A DNA stretch of 46,469 bases. It comes from UBA12088 sp041920275 (lineage in GTDB: Bacteria > Patescibacteriota > Minisyncoccia > Phycocordibacterales > UBA12088). Position numbers and translations under genes: made by a program. Location of the stretch: NCBI GenBank assembly GCA_041920275.1, contig JAYRSE010000011.1, positions 1-46,469 on the forward strand. The letters are read 5' to 3'. This document shows positions 1-8,374 of this stretch, piece after piece. The notes under the pieces are model-generated. The model worked only from the letters and a program-made list of their open reading frames with translations, searched no databases and was not told the DNA's origin. The first letter of the stretch is position 1. Each line of letters starts with the position of its first letter.

Positions 1-2751
1 GGCGTTACCCAGGTAGAGCTGTTTGGTGGAGGATCTGATGCAGACGACCAGGTTTCCGGAAGCGGCGGCGGCAAGTCCGTCGAATGCGACCGTGCCGGTG
101 ACCGAGAATTTTCGCCACGGGGAGGTGGTGCCGATGCCGACGTTGCCGCCCGCATCGATCACGAAGGGTGAGGTATCTGGGGAGGCGGAATCCTCCACAA
201 TGAAGCTCGAGCCAGTACCGGTGTTGGTGACCGACAGTTTTGCGAGCGGGGAGGTGGTGCCGATGCCGACGTTGCCGGACGTGACGAGCAGTGAGGGATT
301 GGAATCGCCGATATATGTACTCGAAGCAGAGCCAACCACTGTGAGGGTACCTCCCACAAGGGCGTCGGAACCGAGAGTTGTTCCACCCATTACTTGCAGC
401 GCATTCCCTATCTTTACATTATTTATAACACGCAATTCTGATGATTCGAGTGACCCCGCGGCAAGAGCCGAGAATTTCGAGCTGTGGATATCGTAAATCG
501 CAAGTCCATAAGCATCGTTGGCGACATAGGCATATTCCCCTGAAACATCTATGTTCCATATACTGTTTCCCGTCCCTGCGTTACTTACCCCAACCCGATA
601 TGGCGCGGTACTACTTGCGATATTAATAATTTCTAAATCATTATTGCCGCCAATATAGGCAAAGTCACCGGCTACGTACACCCCCTCGTCACTGTTACCG
701 CCAGTATACGTGCCCTTGAGGGTCGGGTTTGCGGGATTGGAAATATCGATGATGCGCAGATATGTGGGAGAGAAAATCCCTTCCGATACATACGCATACC
801 GACCGGACACGTAGATACTCTTTGGACTTGTTATTGCAAGCGTCCCCACAACTAATGGGCTGTACGGATCACTGATGTCGATTACTGTGAGACCTGTACT
901 GTTATCAAGCGTGTATGCATACCGCCCGGAAACATGGACCTTACTAGGGTTGGCAGCAAGTGTGGTTGTACTAACCTGCAGTATGTCTTTCGGATTACTG
1001 ACGTCAAACACCTGCAAACCTTGTCCGGCAATGTATGCATACCTGCCTGATACCGCGATATCTGCTGCGGTTCCTACGGTATTGTACGTTGCTATTTCTG
1101 TTGGGTTGCTCGGATTACTGACGTCTATCACCCGCAACCCTGCACTTCCTTCCGCTGCGTAGACGTACTGACCGACAACTTCAATGGCGTAGGTGTCTCC
1201 TGTTGAGTTGTAACTTCCGACTGAAACCGGCGTTTGCGGTGTGCTGACATCGACGATATTCAACCCGGAGGCCTCATCGGCAATGTATGCATACTTACCC
1301 ACCACCTGCACATCTTGCATAAATCCTGCAGAGTTGTAGCGACCCACCAGTGTTGGGTTTCCGGGTGCATTTGCTGAAATACCACCGTTTGCCACGGTAA
1401 GCTTTTTCGTAGGTGAGGTGGTGCCGATGCCGATGTTGCCGGTGGAGAGAGTCGAACCCGTACCGTCGAGGCCGGTGCCGTAGATGAGGTTGCCGATGTT
1501 GAGGCCGTTCGTCATTGTCGAGGAGGTTGCGCCCGCCCGGTAGCCGATGATGATGTTCTTGGAGCCGGTCGTGAGGGCGGTGCCGGTGTAGCCGGCAAGG
1601 GAGCCAATAATAGTGTTGTAGGAGCCGGTGGTGTTGGAGTAAAGAGCGGAATCGCCTAAGGCGGTGTTATCTGTGCCGGTGGTGTTGGAGTAAAGAGCGG
1701 AATCGCCTAAGGCGGTGTTAGATGTGCCGGTGGTGTTGGAGGTGAGGACGTAGCGGCCGGTGGCGGTGTTGTAGGAGCCGGTGGTGTTGGAGTAGAGGGT
1801 TTGGTAGCCGTTCGCGGTGTTGCTGTGGCCGGTGGTGTTCGCCTGTCCGGCGCCGGAGCCGACGAAGGTGTTGTGGAAAGTCGATCCACCACTTCTAAAC
1901 TCGATCCCTTGCGAGCCGTCGGCGTTGCGCAAGGCGAAAACCGGTGTCACGGTGGTGATCTCCTTGACCGAGACGTCGTCTATGGTGCCGGCCCAGGCAC
2001 TGCTTGGCGTAAAGGTGAGTACTCCGGCGCCGGTCGCGGTGATGACCTGATATTGAGCACCGCTACCGATACTTTGGCCAACAGCGACTCCGTTTACGTC
2101 ACCGAAACTCGGGGTGAGAGTGCCAATGGCGGTAGTGGTGATGGCGAAGGTGATCAGGTAGACCTTTCCCGCAGAGGGCGCACTTGAAAGGTAGGTGTTG
2201 CCAAGCGAGAGCGTGCCGGTGGAACCGGCGGTGTGGACGACGGCGTTGGAGCTGTAGGCCCAGTTGGTGCCGAGCGTCCAGTTGCCGGCGCTCCCCGTGA
2301 AGTCTCGGTCGGTCGAAGAGGTGATCATTTCCGCGCTCAAAGTGGCGGTGGTGGAGGCGGAAGCGACCACGTCGAGTTTTGCGAGCGGGGAGGTGGTACC
2401 CACTCCCACATTCCCCATGGTGTAGTAGATGTCACTGCCCGAGGTTGTCCACTGGCTGCCCGCAAAGGGAGAGCCGTTCTGCAGGAGGGAGCCGGTGAAG
2501 TTGATGTCGCCCGCGACGGAGAGATCGTACGCGGGAGTGGTGGTGGCGATACCCACCTTGCCATCGTTCGTGATGTAGAACTTGCTCACACCGGAGCGCA
2601 TGATGTCCAACAGGTCTCCCGCACCCAACTGGTCGATGTCGAGCGCCGCATTGCCCGAAGCGACCGACACCCCGATGTGCGCGGAGAGGAAGAGGCAGGC
2701 GCACAGAAAGACGGTGCGCAGGACGATGGCGAAGATGGGTGGGCGGGACAT
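1..2751 (-). CDS. Secreted repeat surface protein with LVIVD-type repeats (C-terminus off window)
   Basis: An open frame of 917 codons starts at the ATG whose complement is at 2749-2751 and runs off the left edge without a stop. Residues 1-31 look like a signal peptide (a hydrophobic stretch ending ...SVASG). Next come several copies of the motif NVGIGTTSPxAKL, a polar beta-rich domain, and a run of short repeats of the form SNTTGxxNTALG, like YadA-head or tail-fibre repeats. From about residue 455 there are at least eight repeats of roughly 40-45 residues with the pattern VxGRYAYV...GLxVIDISNPxxPxxVG, which is the LVIVD/beta-propeller type. Two more GIGTTSP motifs follow before the edge. Such proteins are common on CPR cell surfaces; adhesion or a structural role is inference. 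The actual C-terminus is not visible. Confidence 0.85.
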   Translation of the reverse strand, partial: MSRPPIFAIVLRTVFLCACLFLSAHIGVSVASGNAALDIDQLGAGDLLDIMRSGVSKFYITNDGKVGIATTTPAYDLSVAGDINFTGSLLQNGSPFAGSQWTTSGSDIYYTMGNVGVGTTSPLAKLDVVASASTTATLSAEMITSSTDRDFTGSAGNWTLGTNWAYSSNAVVHTAGSTGTLSLGNTYLSSAPSAGKVYLITFAITTTAIGTLTPSFGDVNGVAVGQSIGSGAQYQVITATGAGVLTFTPSSAWAGTIDDVSVKEITTVTPVFALRNADGSQGIEFRSGGSTFHNTFVGSGAGQANTTGHSNTANGYQTLYSNTTGSYNTATGRYVLTSNTTGTSNTALGDSALYSNTTGTDNTALGDSALYSNTTGSYNTIIGSLAGYTGTALTTGSKNIIIGYRAGATSSTMTNGLNIGNLIYGTGLDGTGSTLSTGNIGIGTTSPTKKLTVANGGISANAPGNPTLVGRYNSAGFMQDVQVVGKYAYIADEASGLNIVDVSTPQTPVSVGSYNSTGDTYAIEVVGQYVYAAEGSAGLRVIDVSNPSNPTEIATYNTVGTAADIAVSGRYAYIAGQGLQVFDVSNPKDILQVSTTTLAANPSKVHVSGRYAYTLDNSTGLTVIDISDPYSPLVVGTLAITSPKSIYVSGRYAYVSEGIFSPTYLRIIDISNPANPTLKGTYTGGNSDEGVYVAGDFAYIGGNNDLEIINIASSTAPYRVGVSNAGTGNSIWNIDVSGEYAYVANDAYGLAIYDIHSSKFSALAAGSLESSELRVINNVKIGNALQVMGGTTLGSDALVGGTLTVVGSASSTYIGDSNPSLLVTSGNVGIGTTSPLAKLSVTNTGTGSSFIVEDSASPDTSPFVIDAGGNVGIGTTSPWRKFSVTGTVAFDGLAAAASGNLVVCIRSSTKQLYLGNA

Positions 2752-3011
2752 ACGGTGTAGGTGTTTGTATATCGTACCATTTTTTCAGACACCGATCGTG
2801 TGGCGAGGGGGGGGTGATTGTGGATAAGTGCGGATACTTTTGTGCAGGGTCGACGTGTTGAAACCGTGTGACATTGGGAAATTCAGCGCGGTATGAACGT
2901 GGGTCGAGGGTAAGGTCGGTGACACAAGAGACGGACCGGCTCGAAAGTAGCCGTGTTTGTCTGATCGTGGTTGTGGAAAAGTCTTCATGCGTAGTTTCAG
3001 TGCATGGTACC

Positions 3012-3446
3012 ATGGGAGCATGTCTTGGTGGGGCATTTGCAAAAACCCATTCGCGTTCATCATGGGGGCGTTTTTTTTTCACACTCCTCAGTTCATTCGT
3101 GGTGTATGGAGCGTCCGCATCCATTTCAGAGAAAGGCCTTGGTTTCGGGAGGAATGTCGACGCTGTCCTCGGTGCGGGGGTGCGAGATCAAGGTTCTGCG
3201 TCCGTCGGATCTTCTGCACGTCAAAAGATCCTCGAACAGCCATACGTGCCGAACGAGATCGTGGTTCGTTTCCGTGCAGAGAAAGTGGAGATCGCCACCC
3301 CTGCGGGGAGTCAAAAAGTGACGGAGATCGAGGGTGGAAAATGTATGCGTACATCCAGGCAAAACGTCACTTCCCAATACTACGGTACCGCGGTTATACT
3401 TAGGGTGTTATCCTTGAGAAAAACGCCGTATGTTTTGGAACAATGA
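3012..3446 (+). pseudogene. Truncated remnant of an S8 (subtilase) peptidase N-terminus
   Basis: From the ATG at 3012 the frame gives a signal-peptide-like segment (FFFTLLSSFVVYGASAS). About 50 residues later comes YVPNEIVVRFRAEKVEI followed by ATPAGSQKVTE. This resembles the start of the inhibitor prodomain of secreted subtilases (pattern YVPGEVIVKFK...). The expected remainder, about 400 residues with the Asp/His/Ser catalytic motifs, is missing: the frame degenerates after about residue 115 and ends at 3446, overlapping the next gene. I read it as a decayed or deleted peptidase gene. An unrelated short secreted protein is possible. Family assignment rests on the prodomain-like motif only. 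Confidence 0.4.
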
Positions 3447-3795
3447 CCTGGCCCGATCGAAGAATTCCGTCACGCGGGAGACGTCCTATATCTCGTACGG
3501 CACGGAAGATACTGCAAGTTCGCGCGTTTTGCGACTCCTGAACTATTCCTTGATGCTCAACGTGGTCGGTTTCGGTTCCTGTTTTCTTGTCTTTATGGAC
3601 GAAGAAACGCTCATCATTCCCGTGGCGATCTACTTCGTAGCCGGCTGGTTCGCGCTCCGAGGTCTCATGCATGCACATAGAGCGTTCGATACTCGACGGA
3701 AGGTCATCCTTGCATGGATCGCCGCGCTCGCACTCGGCGGGTGGGGATACTTCTGGGGGGTGTACGGGTTGCTTTTGATGTTTAGCCTTGTTTGA
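3430..3795 (+). CDS. Small integral membrane protein, unknown function
   Basis: A 121-residue protein starting MFWNNDLARSKN. It has a soluble N-terminus of about 40 residues and then hydrophobic segments near residues 42-58, 63-80 and 93-119, so probably three membrane helices. A -10-like TATACT lies about 30 nt upstream of the ATG. The stop is 17 nt before the likely start of the Lgt-like gene on the same strand, so the two are probably cotranscribed. No family recognised. Confidence 0.6.
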   Translation: MFWNNDLARSKNSVTRETSYISYGTEDTASSRVLRLLNYSLMLNVVGFGSCFLVFMDEETLIIPVAIYFVAGWFALRGLMHAHRAFDTRRKVILAWIAALALGGWGYFWGVYGLLLMFSLV

Positions 3796-3811
3796 CGGTT
3801 GTTGGTCGAGC

Positions 3812-4570
3812 ATGTTTTCGCTGTTCCATTACCTTGCGGAATTGGTGGCAGTGTTCGTCGGGGTGCGGTTGTACATGCGTTCTCGCGAACAGGATACGCT
3901 TCGGGAGGAGCAGCGTCTTTGCCTACTCATCGGCGCGCTCATCGGCGCGCTCATCGGCAGTCGCCTTGTTGCCGCACTTGAAGACCCGGCACTCTTCTTG
4001 CAGGCGGCAGACCTTCTCTATTACGTCACCGGCAAGACCATCATCGGTGGCATCGCGGGTGGTATCGTCGGCATCGAAGCGGTCAAAAAGATCCTCGGCA
4101 TTTCGGTATGGACGGGCGATAGGACTCTTATACCGCTTGCGGTCGCCATCATCATAGGAAGGATCGGTTGCTTTGTGGCCGGGGTGGAGGACCATACGGT
4201 CGGTGGACCTTGTGACTATCTGTGGTGTCTCGAGCAAGGTGACGGCATACTGCGTCACCCGAATTCTCTCTACGAGATCGTGTTTCTTTCGCTGTTCCTC
4301 ATCGGTTACCGGTATGTAAAAAAATATCAACCTCCTTTCTTGTTGCCCGCACTCGAAACCCCGGGCGTTTTCTTTCGCATCTTCATTGTCGGATATTTTT
4401 CGCTTCGCTTTTGTATCGAATTCTTGAAGGAAACCAACCCACTCTGGCTGCACCTGAACAGCGTGCAGCTCGTATGCGTGCTGTTCGTGTTGTGGTATGC
4501 AAAGGACATCTTCAGGGTCTACGTCACCGCACGTCGGAACTCAATCAGTACGAGCGATGTTCGTTCGTGA
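3812..4570 (+). CDS. lgt: Prolipoprotein diacylglyceryl transferase-like membrane protein
   Basis: Lgt moves a diacylglyceryl group from phosphatidylglycerol to the lipobox cysteine of prelipoproteins at the cytoplasmic membrane. The 252-residue product is polytopic and carries the family signatures GRIGCFVAG (near residue 116; the Arg-Gly region of the Lgt signature) and HPNSLYE (near residue 149; HPTQLYE in classical Lgt). The C-terminal FSLRFCIEFLKE matches the conserved R-x-x-x-E/F segment of the last helices. The open frame extends upstream to a TTG at 3788, inside the preceding gene, but the ATG at 3812 is the more plausible start. Divergence from classical Lgt, for example GRIGC instead of GRWGN, leaves room for a different lipid-transfer activity. 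Confidence 0.75.
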   Translation: MFSLFHYLAELVAVFVGVRLYMRSREQDTLREEQRLCLLIGALIGALIGSRLVAALEDPALFLQAADLLYYVTGKTIIGGIAGGIVGIEAVKKILGISVWTGDRTLIPLAVAIIIGRIGCFVAGVEDHTVGGPCDYLWCLEQGDGILRHPNSLYEIVFLSLFLIGYRYVKKYQPPFLLPALETPGVFFRIFIVGYFSLRFCIEFLKETNPLWLHLNSVQLVCVLFVLWYAKDIFRVYVTARRNSISTSDVRS

Positions 4571-4645
4571 ACGTGCGAAGGTCACCTGACTGTGCTAGTA
4601 TCCGCAATGGATCAGCAATGCAATACCAACCACCGGAGAGATTAC

Positions 4646-6028
4646 GTGAGTAACTACGAAAGAGAGACGGTTCCCGGGTCTGAGGCCATCTGCTGTGTGA
4701 ACACTTTGAGTTTGGACCATTTTTGCGGCAACGGATCGTTGCTTAAAAGAGACAAACGTTCGCGCTGCAATCAGTGCGGCAAAGAGGTTCCCGCCGAGGC
4801 GTGGCGATCGAATGACGATCCGCCGCGTGTGTACCTGCGCAAGTATTGTTCCGAGTGCGGTGTGACGAGTTCGCGTATTGCGAGCGACGCTCGGTTCTAT
4901 TACGTGAGCGAGAACGACCGTGCGTGTGCGTGCGGCCCGGGAGTATGCGGTACGAACGTGCAACTCGGTGAGAATGCAAAGACGGCAAGCCAACTGCATA
5001 CCTGCACCTTGGTGGTCGAGATAGTCCGTGGGTGCAACCTGACGTGTCCTACCTGCTATGCGGATAGTCCCAAAGCATCAAGCGATGCGGAGCCGGGCGC
5101 GCTGCCTTTTGATGTGTTGGTCGAACAGGTTCGTCGAGTGCTTGATCGGCAAGACAAGATCGATATCTTGCAACTCTCGGGTGGTGAGCCGACGCTCCAT
5201 CCCGAGCTGTTTCGGATCATCGAATGGCTTGCTCGAGAAGGGCGCGTGTCGGACGTGCTGCTCAACACCAACGGGGTACGATTGACCGATCCGTCATTCA
5301 TGGAGCGGTTGCAGGCCGTTATTCCTCGCGGAAGATTTTCGGTGTACCTGCAATTCGACGGAAAACAAGAGAGCGGACAGGTGACAATGCGCGGTGGAGA
5401 TTTTCGTGCAGTTCGTGAGCGGGCCATGCATGCATGCCGTGTCGCCGGTATACCGGTCGCACTCGTTATGACCGTTTCGCACGAGAACAAGTTTGACTGC
5501 GGTGACACACTTGACTACGCGCTTTCAGACGACAATGTTCGCTGGGTCGTATATCAGCCGGAGTTTCTTTCGGGTCGAAATGATCCTCGGAAGCGCCTCG
5601 AGGTACCGATCAATGTTGCGGACATCGTTCACAGCGTCGCGAGCGGTGGTGTGTTGGATCCGGAATCATGGATGCCATTGCCGTGTAGCGATCCGAACTG
5701 CGGTATGGTCGGCTTTCTGGTGCGCGTCGGTGGAGTATGGCAACCGGTGTCGAGCATATTTGATGTGAACGAACTCACTCCGCTCATTGTGAATCGTATG
5801 AATTTTGATACTGACGACTCACTCAGTTCTTGTGGTTGTGACACGTTCAGTCTCGGGGAGTATCTTGAACGGCTCGGACTGAGTCGTAGAGATGTGAAAA
5901 TGGTATTCGTCAAACCGTTCATGGATGTGCGGACATGGGATGTGGAGCGCATCGAGGCGTGCTGCACGCATGTACTTACCCCTTCGGGTGCTATAGACAG
6001 CTTTTGCCGTTATTACGGCACGCGATAA
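4646..6028 (+). CDS. Radical SAM enzyme of the COG1964 / tetraether-lipid-synthase type
   Basis: About 460 residues. The N-terminus has a zinc-ribbon-like pair (CNQCGKEVPAEAW then YCSECG), followed by a Cys-rich stretch and the radical SAM motif CNLTCPTC (CxxxCxxC, near residues 130-137). Next are LQLSGGEPTLHPELF (the GGEP SAM-binding segment) and LLNTNGVRLT. This order (ribbon, extra cysteines, CNLTCPTCY) is that of COG1964 proteins, which include archaeal Tes/GDGT-MAS, the enzyme coupling lipid tails into tetraethers. The substrate here is unknown. The frame could start at GTG 4592 or ATG 4607, but a GGAGAG five bases before the GTG at 4646 makes that start best. A strong hairpin terminator follows. 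Confidence 0.8.
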   Translation: MSNYERETVPGSEAICCVNTLSLDHFCGNGSLLKRDKRSRCNQCGKEVPAEAWRSNDDPPRVYLRKYCSECGVTSSRIASDARFYYVSENDRACACGPGVCGTNVQLGENAKTASQLHTCTLVVEIVRGCNLTCPTCYADSPKASSDAEPGALPFDVLVEQVRRVLDRQDKIDILQLSGGEPTLHPELFRIIEWLAREGRVSDVLLNTNGVRLTDPSFMERLQAVIPRGRFSVYLQFDGKQESGQVTMRGGDFRAVRERAMHACRVAGIPVALVMTVSHENKFDCGDTLDYALSDDNVRWVVYQPEFLSGRNDPRKRLEVPINVADIVHSVASGGVLDPESWMPLPCSDPNCGMVGFLVRVGGVWQPVSSIFDVNELTPLIVNRMNFDTDDSLSSCGCDTFSLGEYLERLGLSRRDVKMVFVKPFMDVRTWDVERIEACCTHVLTPSGAIDSFCRYYGTR

Positions 6029-6056
6029 TACCTTCGTGCTGAGCGTGTGACACCCG

Positions 6057-6080
6057 ATACCGGCCCTGAAGGGCCGGTAT
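6057..6080 (+). terminator. Hairpin terminator after the radical SAM gene
   Basis: An 11-bp perfect stem (ATACCGGCCCT paired with AGGGCCGGTAT) with a 2-nt loop, 29 nt after the stop, followed by TATTATGTAT. It is T-rich only moderately, but the position and stability fit an intrinsic terminator. Confidence 0.7.
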
Positions 6081-6286
6081 TATTATGTATAAATAATCTA
6101 CGCGTTGTCCCCGCCTGGCGAGGATATCGACTGGTCTGTGGGATACGAGGCTTTGTGAAGTTTCGTGTAATGTCGCGATCGAGGAAATGAAGGTGCGTCG
6201 CGCTTTTCGAATTCGTGAGACGGCTTGAGCGGGAGATATGAGAGCGTTCGGCCTCATTGAAACCCTCACAGTTTGATCAACACAAT

Positions 6287-6311
6287 GCATGCCGCCCGAT
6301 GGGCGGCATGC
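6287..6311 (-). terminator. Hairpin terminator of the minus-strand gene at 6316
   Basis: An 11-bp perfect stem (GCATGCCGCCC / GGGCGGCATGC, loop of 3) only 4 nt beyond the stop of the minus-strand gene. On that strand it is followed by ATTGTGTTG. The rest of 6029-6315 shows no convincing gene. Confidence 0.65.
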
Positions 6312-6315
6312 GCGT

Positions 6316-6774
6316 TTACGGCGCACCCGGCATGTGCAGACGACAGAGCGCGTAGATGCGTACAAAGAGCTCGCGGAGGTCCAACACGTCGCCGGCCGCT
6401 TCATCGAGGAGGCGGGCGAGTTGCGGATGTCCCAGATCCCGATCGTTCGCCGCTTGGCGGTGCAGTTCGGTAAGGGTGTGATGGTAGAACTCGACCACCC
6501 TGTCGTACCGCATACGATGGATCTCTTCCGCAAGGGCACGCAACGCTCCTTCGTGTCCGGGTATTTCGGTTGGATGTCTCACGTGCGTGTGACGCTTCCG
6601 GTGCGCTTCATCGTAGAGCTCTTGCCAGAAGTAGTGTGGAGGCCTGGTGTGAAAATCCTCTTCATCTTGCGCGTGCGTCGTACAGAAGTAGCGTATGTCC
6701 GAGACTTGCGAGTGGCGGGCCCACTGTGCGGGCTCGTCGCATCGATGGCAGTAGTATTCGAGTGTAATGTCCAC
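6316..6774 (-). CDS. Hypothetical protein with N-terminal zinc-ribbon-like Cys/His motif
   Basis: A 152-residue cytoplasmic protein read from a GTG (6772-6774) with a clear GGAGGT ribosome-binding site about 5 nt upstream on the minus strand. The first 35 residues contain CHRC and then CTTH (CxxC...CxxH), a possible zinc site, beginning MDITLEYYCHRCDEPAQW. The rest is helical and rich in His, Arg and Glu. The RBS and the flanking terminator support a real gene despite the unfamiliar sequence. It is a single-gene unit. No family recognised. Confidence 0.6.
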   Translation of the reverse strand: MDITLEYYCHRCDEPAQWARHSQVSDIRYFCTTHAQDEEDFHTRPPHYFWQELYDEAHRKRHTHVRHPTEIPGHEGALRALAEEIHRMRYDRVVEFYHHTLTELHRQAANDRDLGHPQLARLLDEAAGDVLDLRELFVRIYALCRLHMPGAP

Positions 6775-6871
6775 GGGACACCTCCGTATGTGTACCTATG
6801 GTGAGCGTACACCCGCACTGAAGCACGTGTAAATACGGTAAATACCTGTGCAGAGCGGGGGGAGAATGATA

Positions 6872-6900
6872 TTGACAAACCGAATAAAGTATGTATTAAT
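6872..6900 (+). promoter_or_regulatory. Sigma-70-type promoter for the gene at 6937
   Basis: TTGACA at 6872-6877, a 17-nt spacer, and ATTAAT at 6895-6900. It sits about 36 nt before the start codon of a gene that also has an AAGGAG ribosome-binding site. Confidence 0.75.
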
Positions 6901-6936
6901 GGTACACGGTAAATAGTCCGAAAAAGGAGCAAAACC

Positions 6937-7281
6937 ATGCATAAGTCCATCGCTATCGCACTTGCGGTCTGGTCAGCCCTCTTTTCTACCACCCTCCCCG
7001 CATATGCGGCGGATCCCCAGCTGGTATCTGGCATCAATCGGCACGTAATCCGCGCCATGGCCAGAGAGGGTGTCAGCACCGAATGTCTGTCCTCGATCAT
7101 GAGTATCAGTCACGTCGAGGAAATTGGCGAGCGTACGTTCCAGTGCACGGACGCTGAATGGAGAACACTTACAAGGAATTGTACCGAACCGTCTCCGACC
7201 ACCCTCCGCTGCGCGGTAGGGAGGTACCAGGTCACCTTCTCGTCCCACGGTGACATCATTTGGGGGGTCAAAGAGCGCTGA
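6937..7281 (+). CDS. Small secreted protein, unknown function
   Basis: 114 residues beginning MHKSIAIALAVWSALF with a typical signal peptide, likely cleaved after AYA at about residue 24. The mature part of about 90 residues contains four cysteines (in TECLSS, FQCTDA, RNCTEP and LRCAVG) that could form two disulfides outside the cell. The start is fixed by AAAGGAG 7 nt upstream and by the consensus promoter at 6872-6900, making this one of the best expression signals in the window. No family recognised. It converges with htpX across a shared hairpin. Confidence 0.75.
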   Translation: MHKSIAIALAVWSALFSTTLPAYAADPQLVSGINRHVIRAMAREGVSTECLSSIMSISHVEEIGERTFQCTDAEWRTLTRNCTEPSPTTLRCAVGRYQVTFSSHGDIIWGVKER

Positions 7282-7293
7282 TCCATCTACCCA

Positions 7294-7317
7294 ACAGGGC
7301 CTCACACGAGGCCCTGT
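7294..7317. terminator. Shared hairpin between the secreted-protein gene and htpX
   Basis: A 10-bp perfect stem ACAGGGCCTC / GAGGCCCTGT with an ACAC loop lies between two convergent genes, so it can stop transcription from both sides. No long T-tract is present. Confidence 0.55.
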
Positions 7318-7342
7318 GTTCGTACCTGGGATCGTGGCGGTA

Positions 7343-8245
7343 CTACCCGGCGCGCTTGAGCGCCTCGATGCGTTTCTCGAGAGGAGGATGGCTGGAGAAG
7401 AGTGCGAGGAATGACTGCTTGTCACTGATCTTCATGGCGCTGAAGGCCGCACCGCGCGGGTCCACAAGCGCACCCTGCATCATTTGAAGCTTGGCAAGTG
7501 CCGCGATCATCTTCTCACGTTCGCCGAGCAGAGAAGCGCTTCCCGCGTCTGCACGGTACTCACGGTGTCGCGAGAACGCCATGACGACCATGCTCGCAAA
7601 GATACCGAACACGATCTCAAAGAGCATGGCGATGAGGTGGTATGCGACACCTCCCACGGTTCCACCCTCGTCATTATTGCGACTCATGAACACCTGCACC
7701 GCGTGTGCCGCAATGCGTGCGAAGAAGATCACGAAGGTGTTCACCACACCCTGTATGAGGGTGAGAGTGACCATGTCGCCGTTCGCCACGTGGGACACTT
7801 CGTGACCGAGCACTCCCTCAACTTCGTCACGGCTCATGTTCGCAAGTAAGCCGGTCGACACCGCAACGAGCGCGTTGTTCTTGTTCCAACCCGTGGCGAA
7901 CGCGTTCGCTTCGGGCGAGTCGTAGATGCCGATCTCGGGCATGCCAATCGATGCTCGCTGTGCAAGCCCTGCGACCGCCTGTGCGATAAAGCGTTCATCA
8001 TCGGTGCGCGGTTCGGTGATGATCTCGATGCCGAACGCACGCTTCGCCATCCACTTCGAAGTGAAGAGGGAAAAGAGCGAACCCGCAAAACCGAAGAGCG
8101 CTGCGTAGATGAGCAGGCTTTGGTAGTCGAGACCCGTACCGGTAAGGTATGGGGCGACATTGAACACGCTCAAAATGAGCGAGACCAGTAGAATGACCGC
8201 CACGTTCGTGACGATGAAAAGAAAGATACGTTTTGTCCATGCCAT
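7343..8245 (-). CDS. htpX: HtpX family membrane zinc metalloprotease
   Basis: HtpX (M48) degrades misfolded membrane proteins, overlapping functionally with FtsH. The 300-residue product has two N-terminal membrane helices (about 8-30 and 42-62), the catalytic HEVSH zinc motif at about residues 148-152, two further hydrophobic segments (about 160-182 and 195-220), and the downstream EYRADAGSA with the third zinc ligand Glu. Length and domain order are normal for the family. ATG at 8245; translation starts MAWTKRIFLF. It is transcribed alone on the minus strand, divergent from nothing close, and converges with the secreted-protein gene. Confidence 0.95.
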   Translation of the reverse strand: MAWTKRIFLFIVTNVAVILLVSLILSVFNVAPYLTGTGLDYQSLLIYAALFGFAGSLFSLFTSKWMAKRAFGIEIITEPRTDDERFIAQAVAGLAQRASIGMPEIGIYDSPEANAFATGWNKNNALVAVSTGLLANMSRDEVEGVLGHEVSHVANGDMVTLTLIQGVVNTFVIFFARIAAHAVQVFMSRNNDEGGTVGGVAYHLIAMLFEIVFGIFASMVVMAFSRHREYRADAGSASLLGEREKMIAALAKLQMMQGALVDPRGAAFSAMKISDKQSFLALFSSHPPLEKRIEALKRAG

Positions 8246-8374
8246 AGGCGTATGTGGTTACGTCGATAGAGATGGATAATGGTGCCATTCATTCGGCACG
8301 TCGTTTTTGCGTCTGTGCGGTGACTCGATGTGTGTGGCAGTATACCACAAAATGGGCGAACATGAAGAGGCGCA

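Noticed and set aside
1801..2760. Plus-strand open frames of 128 and 175 codons at the left end
   Set aside because: They are GC-rich shadows of the minus-strand surface protein, whose frame is continuous and has clear repeats.
2819..2827. Replication origin at the perfect DnaA box
   Set aside because: One box only, no AT-rich unwinding element and no dnaA/dnaN next to it.
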